Positions 9,077 through 16,813 of a stretch of 64,000 nt of DNA are shown here, one piece after another (position 1 is the stretch's first letter; each line of letters starts with the position of its first letter). The notes under the pieces were generated by a model that had not been told where the DNA came from, searched no databases, and saw only the letters and a program-made list of their open reading frames with translations. Origin of the DNA: Nitrospira sp. (GTDB lineage: Bacteria > Nitrospirota > Nitrospiria > Nitrospirales > Nitrospiraceae); assembly GCA_024998565.1 (NCBI GenBank), contig JACOEM010000003.1, positions 62,001 through 126,000 on the forward strand. Direction: 5' to 3'. Position numbers and translations under genes: made by a program.

Positions 9077-9897
9077 AGACGAAACCGGCCCGGCATGTGC
9101 TGGCGATCGATACGGCCACGGCTTGGCAAAGTGTCGCGCTGCTTCGGGATGAGCAGGTGCTGGCCCTGCTCGAACAGGATGCCGACGGATCGCACGCGCG
9201 TTCGTTGATGGGCGCGATTGATCGTCTGTTACGCGGGGCCGGACTGTCGTTGAAGGATCTCCAAGGGTTGGCCGTGTCGATCGGGCCCGGTTCGTTCACT
9301 GGCCTGCGTGTGGGGCTTGCCACCATGTTGGGATTTCGTGCCGTGTTGGGCACTCCCATCGTAACGGTCCCGACTTTGGAAGCGATGGCTTGGAATTTGC
9401 GCGATGTGAAGGGCTTGTTGGTGCCGGTCCTGAAGAGTCGGCACAATGAAGTGTACTGGGCTGCCTACGAGTGGCGGCCGGGAACGGGTCTGCACACTCA
9501 TATCGCCGAGCAGGTGGGCCCTCCTGCTTCGGTGGCCCGGGCGTTACAAGGGGCCAAAGCTTGTACGTTGTTCGGCGACGGCTGGCAAGCCTATGAGAAA
9601 GGCATCCGGGCGGCGGTTGAAGCGGTCGGCGGGCGAGTGCAGGAAGTCAGGCCGGAGCAACAGCGTCCTTCGGCCGTGAGTGTCGGTCTCGCGGGGAGAC
9701 AGTGCCTGGAGGCAGGACAGGTTGCCGGGCCGGAGCTGGTTCCCCGCTATGTTCAACGCACCGAAGCGGAAGTAAAATTCGACGAACAGCAGGGGGTGTC
9801 GGCGCTCGAACGGCGTCGGCAGCGGGTTGCCGGCAAGCTGGCGCAGGGCCGCCGGAAACGTGCTCAAAATGATGCCGATCCGCGGGCGCAGAAGTAG
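9073..9897 (+). CDS. tsaB: tRNA threonylcarbamoyladenosine biosynthesis protein TsaB
   Basis: A 274-residue ASKHA-fold protein that partners TsaD and TsaE in making the t6A37 modification of ANN-decoding tRNAs. The N-terminus LAIDTATAWQSVALL and the motif SIGPGSFTGLRVGLA near residue 74 are diagnostic. Residues from about 240 on form a basic, Arg/Gln-rich tail (RRRQRVAGK...GRRKR) that lengthens the protein beyond the usual 220-240 residues. It starts within the four-base ATGA overlap with the lipoprotein gene and is followed by rimI, a common pairing. Confidence 0.93.
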   Translation: MKTKPARHVLAIDTATAWQSVALLRDEQVLALLEQDADGSHARSLMGAIDRLLRGAGLSLKDLQGLAVSIGPGSFTGLRVGLATMLGFRAVLGTPIVTVPTLEAMAWNLRDVKGLLVPVLKSRHNEVYWAAYEWRPGTGLHTHIAEQVGPPASVARALQGAKACTLFGDGWQAYEKGIRAAVEAVGGRVQEVRPEQQRPSAVSVGLAGRQCLEAGQVAGPELVPRYVQRTEAEVKFDEQQGVSALERRRQRVAGKLAQGRRKRAQNDADPRAQK

Positions 9898-9912
9898 GCA
9901 AAGGAATTGGGA

Positions 9913-10425
9913 ATGGGATCGGACATGGCGTCAGATTCCGTGTTGATTGAACCGGCGACCGCTGAGGTCCTCGACGAGGTCTTCGCCATCGAACAGGCTT
10001 GCTTCTCTGCCCCCTGGACGCGCAAAATGTTGGCAGCCGAGTTGTCCGGTAATCAATTTGCGCAGTTCCTCATCGCGAAGTGTCCTGACCCCCGGGCTGG
10101 AACCTCCGTGATTGCCGGGTATTTTTGTTTTTGGATCGTGTTCGAGGAATTGCGGTTGATGAATCTGGCGGTGCTCGCCCCGTTTCGACGTCAGGGTGTG
10201 GCGAGTCGGTTGGTTTGTACGGCCTTGCGGGCCGGGTTGGAGCGTGGTGCCAGCCGGGCGATGCTGGAGGTGCGGGCCTCGAATCAGGAGGCGTTGACCC
10301 TCTATCATCGGTTGGGGTTTCGGCAGACCGCCAGGCGAGCGCGGTACTATGTGAACCCTGACGAAGATGCGCTGCTGATGGAACTGGCACCGCTCCAGTT
10401 AGGCCCCTTGTGCGAGCGGGTGTAG
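9913..10425 (+). CDS. rimI: Ribosomal protein S18-alanine N-acetyltransferase (RimI)
   Basis: A 170-residue GNAT acetyltransferase. The acetyl-CoA loop is FRRQGVASRL near residue 94, preceded by LMNLAVLAPFRR, and the C-terminal strand has EVRASNQEALTLYHRLGF. RimI enzymes acetylate the N-terminal alanine of ribosomal protein S18. An AAGGA ribosome-binding site at 9901 fits the ATG at 9913; another ATG lies at 9925. The location just after tsaB supports RimI rather than a generic GNAT. Confidence 0.88.
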   Translation: MGSDMASDSVLIEPATAEVLDEVFAIEQACFSAPWTRKMLAAELSGNQFAQFLIAKCPDPRAGTSVIAGYFCFWIVFEELRLMNLAVLAPFRRQGVASRLVCTALRAGLERGASRAMLEVRASNQEALTLYHRLGFRQTARRARYYVNPDEDALLMELAPLQLGPLCERV

Positions 10426-10492
10426 GGCGATTCCGGGAGCCGGGCACAGGACAGTCATCCACGAACGTATGTAGTCAACCAGGAGGTGCGAC

Positions 10493-10708
10493 ATGCAGAC
10501 GGAGACGGCGATCACTGAACGGTTGCGGCAATCCAACACAGAATTCCGTGCGCTTGAAGAATCTCACCATCGCCTCGATGCTGAATTAGCCGATTTACAG
10601 AAGCGGCATGTGCTCACGCCGGCGGAAGAAGTGCTGAAGAAGCAGTTGCAAAAAGAGAAGCTGGCCACCAAAGACAAAATAGCCGAATTCATTCGATCGT
10701 CGCGTTAG
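10493..10708 (+). CDS. DUF465 (YdcH-type) small helical protein
   Basis: A 71-residue, highly charged helical hairpin with the family pattern FRALEESHHRLDAEL and LTPAEEVLKKQLQKEKLATKDKI. DUF465 proteins are small, widespread and of unknown function. A strong AGGAGG ribosome-binding site precedes the ATG at 10493. It lies between rimI and tatC on the same strand. Confidence 0.85.
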   Translation: MQTETAITERLRQSNTEFRALEESHHRLDAELADLQKRHVLTPAEEVLKKQLQKEKLATKDKIAEFIRSSR

Positions 10709-10811
10709 CGAAGATCCCCGTTTTCCGTCCCGGTCGCACCCGCCGCTGCTTGCATCGAGCCGGTGTGTGAGCCGAACGCACGGAGGGACGGGTCGTTGAT
10801 TCAGACAGGCA

Positions 10812-11582
10812 ATGCTCGCACCACTGGCCGCCCATATTCAGTCGCTCAAGAAGCGGCTGCTGATCATCGTGGTGACCTTGGCGGTCGCGTTCGCCACGGC
10901 GTTTGCCTACTCCTCCGAGATGGTCGCCTGGCTCAATCGCCCGTTTCCCAATCAACTGGTGTTTTACGGGCCGACGGAAGCGCTGTTTGCGTCCATCAAA
11001 GTGTCGTTTCTGGCGGGCATCATCCTCAGCCTGCCCATGGTGTTTTACCAGTGCTGGAGGTTTATCGAACCGGCGTTGCTCCCCAAGGAGCAACGCTGGG
11101 CGATTCCCTTGTTCCTGCTGGCGGCGTTTCTGTTTGCGCTCGGCCTGGTCTTTTGTAACCTCGTCATTCTGCCGCTCGTCATCGACTTCTTCGTCAGCTT
11201 CGGTATGGATCGCGACATCACCCCCGCGCTCGGTGTAGGGACCTATATCGACTTCAACGTCAAATTTCTTCTGATCTTCGGCTGCGCTTTTGAATTGCCG
11301 CTGGTGTTGACCCTGTTGTCCCGAGTGGGGGTCGTCTCGGCCGCGGTGCTGGCGCACTATCGCAAACATGCCATCATGGCGGCATTGATCATTTCGGCCA
11401 TCGTGACCCCGGACGCCACGCTGTTTACCATGTTGCTGATGGCGGTCCCGCTCATGGTACTCTATGAGATCGGGATCATCGGGGCCAAGATCTTCGGGCG
11501 GGCCGCAGGGCCGGCTCCCGACATGAATCTGCCGCTCGATCCTGATATACCCATCGGCACGGCCGGTCATCGCGTCCGGTAA
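10812..11582 (+). CDS. tatC: Sec-independent protein translocase TatC
   Basis: A 256-residue polytopic membrane protein with six predicted helices, the signal-peptide receptor of the twin-arginine export pathway. Typical stretches are TEALFASIKVSFLAG (about 55-69), YQCWRFIEPALLPKEQR (about 79-95, holding the conserved Glu at 93) and a late ALIISAIVTPD. The N-terminal cytoplasmic motif, usually HLxELRxR, reads HIQSLKKRL here, so the conserved Glu and first Arg are Ser 11 and Lys 13. No tatA or tatB is seen nearby. The start is ATG at 10812. Confidence 0.93.
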   Translation: MLAPLAAHIQSLKKRLLIIVVTLAVAFATAFAYSSEMVAWLNRPFPNQLVFYGPTEALFASIKVSFLAGIILSLPMVFYQCWRFIEPALLPKEQRWAIPLFLLAAFLFALGLVFCNLVILPLVIDFFVSFGMDRDITPALGVGTYIDFNVKFLLIFGCAFELPLVLTLLSRVGVVSAAVLAHYRKHAIMAALIISAIVTPDATLFTMLLMAVPLMVLYEIGIIGAKIFGRAAGPAPDMNLPLDPDIPIGTAGHRVR

Positions 11583-11617
11583 TCCGGCGCTCACACTTTT
11601 GGAAGGATGATCATTCT

Positions 11618-12694
11618 ATGCTGCGTCATATGCTGGTGTTGACGGTGGTTACACTCGGCGGTCTGCAAGGGGTTGCGCAAGCGGCATCCTTTCCGGGCGG
11701 GAGCGAGGGCGGGGCTCCGTTGAATCTGGAGCAGGGGCATCCGGGACAGGACCCGGGCGCCTCCGCCGATATCGGCAATACGAGTATTCAGGCCCTTGCA
11801 GCCGGCTCCGGAGGAGTCATTTATGCCGGTTCCTTCGGCATGGGCATTTTTCGCAGCGCCGATCGTGGCGGGTCCTGGACCTCGGCCAACCAGGGACTGA
11901 CCGATCCGTTCGTGCTCTGTCTCACCACCGGCAAGGACGGCGCGATTTACGCAGGGACGTTTCGTGGCGGCGTCTTCCGGTCGCGTGACGGAGGCAAGAG
12001 CTGGCAGCCGGTCAACAAGGGCCTCAAGCGTCTGGAGATCAAAGCCCTGATGATGGATGCCAAGGGGCTCTACGCCGGCACCGGCGACGGCGTCTATCTG
12101 TTGAATGCCGCGCAGGATCACTGGAAGGTCGTGTCCACCGGTTTGGATGAGATTCTGGTGCACGCGCTGGCCCGGACCGACGACGGGACCCTCTACGCCG
12201 GCACATCCGGCAAGGGCGTGCATAGTTTGAAAGAGCGGACGCCGGGATGGACACGTCTCCGGCAGGGACTCAAGGATCATGAAGGGCTCGTGGAGAATTT
12301 TATCCGGGTGCTGGCCGTGGATAAGGAACAGGGCGTCTATGCCGGCACGTTCGACGGCGGGGTCTTTCGCAGCAGCGATGCGGGCAAGACCTGGTTGCCG
12401 ATCAGCCGTGCCCTGCCGAACGATTCGATCCGCGGACTGATCAGCAACGAGCGCGGCGTGTATGTCGCCACAGGTCGGGGAATCTTCAAGACCGTCGACA
12501 AGGGGCGGCAATGGGTTCCCTTGAACAAGGGGCTCAGCAATCTGTCGGTGCAGGTGTTGATCGAAGGTGAAAAAGGGGGCTTCTACGCCGGCACCAGTTC
12601 GGGGGTCTTTCGCAGCGATGACGATGGCGTCACCTGGACGGCGGTCAGCCAGGGATTGGAAGGGGAAAGTGTAGCACCCTTCAAGTTTAACTGA
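11618..12694 (+). CDS. Secreted BNR/sialidase-type beta-propeller protein
   Basis: A 358-residue protein with an N-terminal signal peptide (about 1-23, ending AQA). About seven repeats of roughly 40 residues follow, each of the form YAGT..GGVFRS.DGGKSW. These Asp-box/Ycf48-like repeats build a propeller. No sialidase catalytic residues are recognisable, so a structural or binding role in the periplasm is more likely. The GGATGATC-like segment upstream gives a modest ribosome-binding site for the ATG at 11618. It lies between tatC and a cyclophilin; a second propeller gene of this type is at 49907. Confidence 0.8.
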   Translation: MLRHMLVLTVVTLGGLQGVAQAASFPGGSEGGAPLNLEQGHPGQDPGASADIGNTSIQALAAGSGGVIYAGSFGMGIFRSADRGGSWTSANQGLTDPFVLCLTTGKDGAIYAGTFRGGVFRSRDGGKSWQPVNKGLKRLEIKALMMDAKGLYAGTGDGVYLLNAAQDHWKVVSTGLDEILVHALARTDDGTLYAGTSGKGVHSLKERTPGWTRLRQGLKDHEGLVENFIRVLAVDKEQGVYAGTFDGGVFRSSDAGKTWLPISRALPNDSIRGLISNERGVYVATGRGIFKTVDKGRQWVPLNKGLSNLSVQVLIEGEKGGFYAGTSSGVFRSDDDGVTWTAVSQGLEGESVAPFKFN

Positions 12695-12711
12695 GTAGGA
12701 AAGGATACGAG

Positions 12712-13221
12712 ATGACGGCACAAGCAGGTTCACCGGTCGCGACCATTTCTGTCACATCCAAGAACGAACCATGGGGCGAGATCGTGTTGCGTCTCTTCCC
12801 CGACGTGGCGCCCAATCACGTGAAGAACTTCGTGGATCTGGCGAAAAAGGGCTTCTACAACGGCACGACGTTTCACCGGGTGATCCCCGGGTTCATGATT
12901 CAGGGCGGCGATCCCAACAGCAAGAATCCGGACCGGGCATCGCATGGAATGGGTGGTCCAGGCCACAACGTGAAAGCGGAGTTCAACAGCAAGCCGCACA
13001 AGCGGGGCACCCTGTCCATGGCGCGCGCCAACGATCCGGACAGCGCGGGCTCGCAGTTTTTTATCTGCGTCAACGATGCCAACTTTCTGGACTGGCAGTA
13101 TACGGTCTTCGGTGAAGTGCAGAGCGGACTGGACGTGGTCGACAAAGTGGTCGGCTCCAAGCGCGACGGGCGGGATAATCCGCTGGAGCGCGTCGAAATG
13201 ACCGTCACTATTACCGAGTGA
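12712..13221 (+). CDS. Peptidyl-prolyl cis-trans isomerase, cyclophilin type
   Basis: A 169-residue cyclophilin that speeds proline isomerisation during folding. The active-site segments FHRVIPGFMIQGGD (about 57-70) and GSQFFICV (about 114-121) are intact, as is the late FGEVQSGLDVVDKV. There is no signal peptide, so it is cytosolic (PpiB-like). An AAAGGA ribosome-binding site precedes the ATG at 12712. It is 17 bases after the propeller gene and probably in the same transcript. Confidence 0.92.
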   Translation: MTAQAGSPVATISVTSKNEPWGEIVLRLFPDVAPNHVKNFVDLAKKGFYNGTTFHRVIPGFMIQGGDPNSKNPDRASHGMGGPGHNVKAEFNSKPHKRGTLSMARANDPDSAGSQFFICVNDANFLDWQYTVFGEVQSGLDVVDKVVGSKRDGRDNPLERVEMTVTITE

Positions 13222-13254
13222 TGGTCGCGAAACGTAAAAAGTAACACGTACAAC

Positions 13255-13977
13255 GTGAAGAGGGGAAACTCAAAGAGAGAGGGGCGGGTCGGCCGGCGGT
13301 TCGCGTTTCACGTTTCACGGATGACGGTGTTTGCCGCAGCGGCCTTGGCCGCTGCGGGGTGCGCCATCCCCCAGGTCCCCTCGCGGACCGTCTACGAAGA
13401 TCCCGTCAATTTTGTCCGCTTGGAGTTGGATGCCAATGTGCTTCCGGAATGGCCGCCTGGTCATTTCACACATCCGGCCCAGTTCTCTCACGACCAGGTG
13501 CGTCGCGTGCTGATGGGTCTTACGGTGCAGGAGCACCGGGCTTCGATCCAGCGCTGGATTTCCGGGGACTCGATCCGGTTGCCGATGTTTCGGGACGGGG
13601 AGATCGCGATTCTGGTCCCGCAGTTGGTCGAAGCATTACGCCTGGCGCGGGAGAATGAACGGGTCACCTACTATCTGAGTCAGCCGCAGACGTCGGTCAA
13701 GCGGATCATCACGTCAGGCGGGCTCTACGTGAGGGGGACTGAACTACATTTTATTTTGGGGAATTGGCAGACCGTCTACGGTATTCCGGCCTACGGCATG
13801 ATTTACGATCGACGCTATCCGATGAACCCCATCGTCTCCAAAGGCTTCGACCTGTTTTTTGATCTCGACCAGGCCATGGTAATCCAGAGTACCAGCATCT
13901 GGGACTGGCTTCTTGCCAACTCCAAGGACGAACTGGTGATCGACCTCGCTCGAGTCTTCCCCGGCCAACCGGTGTAA
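13255..13977 (+). CDS. Predicted lipoprotein of unknown function
   Basis: A protein of 240 residues from GTG 13255, or 218 from ATG 13321. A hydrophobic stretch ends in lipobox AAAGC, placing the lipidated Cys at residue 36 of the long form. The long form has the basic n-region that a signal peptide needs, but its leader is encoded by a 7-bp tandem repeat (13304-13317), which suggests non-coding DNA; the start is unresolved. The mature part is globular, with segments such as DLFFDLDQAMVIQSTSIWDW. I do not recognise a family. It converges on the tolC-like gene. Confidence 0.65.
   Translation: MKRGNSKREGRVGRRFAFHVSRMTVFAAAALAAAGCAIPQVPSRTVYEDPVNFVRLELDANVLPEWPPGHFTHPAQFSHDQVRRVLMGLTVQEHRASIQRWISGDSIRLPMFRDGEIAILVPQLVEALRLARENERVTYYLSQPQTSVKRIITSGGLYVRGTELHFILGNWQTVYGIPAYGMIYDRRYPMNPIVSKGFDLFFDLDQAMVIQSTSIWDWLLANSKDELVIDLARVFPGQPV
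13304..13319. repeat. Period-7 tandem repeat (CGTTTCA)
   Basis: Two perfect copies of CGTTTCA (13304-13310, 13311-13317) plus the start of a third lie just before the ATG at 13321. Related short pieces in the opposite sense (GCGAAACGT, AACGTGAAG) occur at 13227-13261. The arrangement looks like an intergenic repeat inserted before the lipoprotein gene. Confidence 0.5.
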
Positions 13978-13986
13978 ACTGAAACC

Positions 13987-14004
13987 CGCGTCGTTCGTGA
14001 CGCG
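13987..14004. terminator. Short GC-rich hairpin between convergent genes
   Basis: CGCGTC (13987-13992) pairs with GACGCG (13999-14004) across a six-base loop, followed by TCTCTC. It lies ten bases after the lipoprotein stop and before the end of the tolC-like gene. The stem is short and there is no clean T-tract, so terminator function is tentative. Confidence 0.35.
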
Positions 14005-14099
14005 TCTCTCGTCCATTGTTTCAAACGAGTCGATCGCCGGCGACACGAGATACGAACGGCGCTTCACGAACGGCGAGCATGCTTCGGTCGGAGCGCCTG

Positions 14100-15518
14100 C
14101 TAATTGGCCGGGTGCGGGCCCACTGCATCCGGTGAAGGGGGGCTGGCGCGACTCAATAAAAGCGCGCGCCCGGTGTCGTCGCCCTGAGACGTGTAGGCCA
14201 GCGTGACTTCCGCGATCTTGTAGTCGAATTGGGTTTCTGCCAACCGGGTTTGCGCCGCGGTCACCGCCACTTCCGATTGTGTCACTTCCACCACCGTGCC
14301 CAACCCCAGTTTGTAGCGCTGTTTCGAAAGCTGCAACGCCTCTTGCGCGGTTTTCACCTGTTCTTCCGCCAGGGTGATCTGTTGGGCGAAGGTCAGGGTG
14401 TCGAGATAGGCGTTGGTCACCTGTTGCGTCAGCGCCTGTTCGATATTGCTGGTGGCGGCGGAGGCGGCCTGACGATTGGCGTTCGCCTCCACGACTTGAT
14501 TTTCGATCAAAAATCCGGTGAACAGAGGCATCGACACCATCGCGCCGGCCATCCACCAGCCGCCGGTCTGCTGGTTCTGGCGGGCATCGAAGGGATCGAA
14601 GGTCCCGCCGCTGGCGATCGCCGAGACCGTCGGCAGGTACTGGCGTTTGGTCGCGGTGAGTCGCGCATCGGCTGACGCGGTTTGCTCCTTCGCGCGTTTC
14701 ACTTCCGGATGCGACAGGCTTTCGTTGATCAGGCTTTCCAGCGTCTTCTGCGGACGCACCTCCACGGAAATGTCTTCGAGGACGTAGTCGTCGGCTCCGG
14801 CAATGCCCATGGTCCGGTTCAAGTCGGCAAAGCTGGCTTTCAAATCGTTGCGGCTGCGCACCAGGAGCGATTGCGCATTGACCAGCTCCACATGCGCCAG
14901 ATCGAAGTCGAGCTTCGATTTCAGTTGTTGGCGGTAGAGGGTCTCGATCTGCCCGGCGATGATCCCGCGTTCCCGGACGGTTTCTTCCGCAATCTGGACC
15001 AGTCGCCGCCGCTTGAGACTATTCAGATAGGCCCGTTGCACATACAGCAACACCAGGGCACGGCGGGCACTGACATCCTGTCCCTGCGCGCGTTCGGCCA
15101 GTTTGCTCGACTCCACCAGATTGCTCGTGTAGCCGAAGTCGTAGATGCGTTGATTGGCGATGACGCCACCGGTGAAGGTGGTCTGGTTTTCTCGAAGTAA
15201 TCCACCGCCGACCAGGAAACGCGGGTTGCTCACCCCGGCGCCCGCCACCGTGTTGGCGTTCGCATAGACCTGCGGGTAGTAGAGGGAGCGGGCCTGTTCG
15301 GTGCGGGCCTCCGAGGCTTTCAAGTTCGCCGCGCCTTCGAGCAGCATGGGGTGGTTTTTTACTGCTATATCGACGGCGCGCTGTACGCCCAGAAAACTGC
15401 CGTGAGGCAGCGTCAGGGGCTGCTCTGGGTCCGCGGCGCGCGAGGCGGAGACCAACAGCGCGGTCAATGCCAACGTCGCCAGCGTCAGGAGGGTGGTATG
15501 GGGCAACAAGCGACTCAT
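14100..15518 (-). CDS. TolC-family outer-membrane efflux protein
   Basis: A 472-residue outer-membrane channel component of an RND pump. It has a signal peptide (about 1-28, ending SRA) and two OEP repeats (about 45-240 and 260-455) dominated by long helices, for example YRQQLKSKLDFDLAHVELV and KQRYKLGLGTVVEVTQSE, the latter a typical OEP-repeat element. Its start overlaps the stop of the adaptor gene by four bases, so it is the last gene of the pump operon. The C-terminal tail after about residue 455 is Pro/Ser-rich. Confidence 0.88.
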   Translation of the reverse strand: MSRLLPHTTLLTLATLALTALLVSASRAADPEQPLTLPHGSFLGVQRAVDIAVKNHPMLLEGAANLKASEARTEQARSLYYPQVYANANTVAGAGVSNPRFLVGGGLLRENQTTFTGGVIANQRIYDFGYTSNLVESSKLAERAQGQDVSARRALVLLYVQRAYLNSLKRRRLVQIAEETVRERGIIAGQIETLYRQQLKSKLDFDLAHVELVNAQSLLVRSRNDLKASFADLNRTMGIAGADDYVLEDISVEVRPQKTLESLINESLSHPEVKRAKEQTASADARLTATKRQYLPTVSAIASGGTFDPFDARQNQQTGGWWMAGAMVSMPLFTGFLIENQVVEANANRQAASAATSNIEQALTQQVTNAYLDTLTFAQQITLAEEQVKTAQEALQLSKQRYKLGLGTVVEVTQSEVAVTAAQTRLAETQFDYKIAEVTLAYTSQGDDTGRALLLSRASPPSPDAVGPHPAN

Positions 15519-16813
15519 GGGCGTTCTCCCTGTTTCTGCGAGGCCCCGTTCGGTGCGGAGGTCGGCGGCGGGGGAGTGCCACCGGGAACGCGACGCTCGA
15601 ATTTCTGTTGGGACGGTTTGGCTTCAGGCAGATTGAACGGCGAAGCCTGGACCGGCATGCCGTCCAGCAGGCGGCGTTTTCCGACCGCGACGACTTCTTC
15701 GTGGCCCTGCAAACCGGAGGTGATTTCGATCCAGCGGCCGTCGCTGATGCCGGTCTGCACGGGGACCGATTTGGCCTTGCTCTCTTCGATGATGAAGACC
15801 GACTTGCCTTTGGGTGTGCTGATGACCGCCTGCGGCGGAACGACGAGAGCCTGCGGGATTTCCCGCAACCCGAGCGCCACTTCGGCAAAGGTGCCGGGCC
15901 GGAGCGCATGGTCTGTGTTGGGCAAATCGATCTCGACGAGCAGGCTTCGCGTCGCGGGATCAAGCGCCAGGGTGGAGCGGGTGACGACACCGCTGAACGA
16001 CCGGTTGGGCAGCTCCGTGACCTTCACGGTTGCGCTGGTTTTGCCGGGCACGACCCAGGGGCTGTCGTCTTGCGGGACGTTCGCATAGACGCGGACGGTG
16101 CTGAGGTCCATGATCGTAAACAGCGGAATCGCGCTGGTGGCTGAGGAGGTGGCGATCTGAATTAAGGAGCCGGGATCGGCGAAGCGCGCGGTGACGATGC
16201 CGTTGTAGGGTGCGCGGACTTTGGTGTAGTCCCGCATAACGACCCGCTGCTCCATCAGGTGTCGGGCGCCTTGGTACGCGGCCTCGGCCACGTCCACGTC
16301 CTGTTTGGCGATCACGTCCGGCGATTCCTTCCAGACCTTGGCCAGCCGCTCGTAGGTCAGCTTCTTGATTTTGTAATCCGACACGGCCTGCTGATACTGC
16401 TCTTCCACCTCCGGCGCATCGATCACGGCGACCACTTCGTTCTTCTTCACCGCGTCGCCCTTGTCCGGGCCGATCCATTTCAGATAGCCGGCGACTTTGG
16501 CGTAGAGCGTGGTTTGATAAAGCGGCGACACATTGGCCGGTAGTTTCACCGTATAGACCAGGTCTCGTCGGGTCGGCTTGGTGACCTGCACATCGACCGG
16601 TGTGGAGTCCAGTTCCGAAGGCGTCGGGCCGGAGGGCGGTTCCGATTGCGCCGTCGCAGCCGGTCTTGCTGTAGCCGAGGGGGTAGCCGGTTCGTCTCCC
16701 TGCCAATAGAGATAGCCGCCGATCGTCAGGATGAGCAGCACGGCCGTTCCAATCCAGAGCGGCGTACGGTTGGGGCGTTTGACGAGCGGGGGCGGGACTA
16801 CCTGTTCGGTCAT
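15515..16813 (-). CDS. RND efflux periplasmic adaptor (membrane fusion protein)
   Basis: A 432-residue adaptor linking the inner-membrane RND pump to the TolC channel. It has a cytosolic N-terminus, one membrane anchor (about 20-37), and a Pro/Ala/Thr linker. A split lipoyl/barrel-sandwich domain follows (KVAGYLKWIGPDKGDAVKKN near 106), then a helical hairpin (about 135-190) and beta-barrel domains (DLSTVRVYANVP near 241). The tail (about 395-432) is Pro-rich. It overlaps the pump gene by one base and tolC by four. Substrate is unknown. Confidence 0.9.
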   Translation of the reverse strand: MTEQVVPPPLVKRPNRTPLWIGTAVLLILTIGGYLYWQGDEPATPSATARPAATAQSEPPSGPTPSELDSTPVDVQVTKPTRRDLVYTVKLPANVSPLYQTTLYAKVAGYLKWIGPDKGDAVKKNEVVAVIDAPEVEEQYQQAVSDYKIKKLTYERLAKVWKESPDVIAKQDVDVAEAAYQGARHLMEQRVVMRDYTKVRAPYNGIVTARFADPGSLIQIATSSATSAIPLFTIMDLSTVRVYANVPQDDSPWVVPGKTSATVKVTELPNRSFSGVVTRSTLALDPATRSLLVEIDLPNTDHALRPGTFAEVALGLREIPQALVVPPQAVISTPKGKSVFIIEESKAKSVPVQTGISDGRWIEITSGLQGHEEVVAVGKRRLLDGMPVQASPFNLPEAKPSQQKFERRVPGGTPPPPTSAPNGASQKQGERP

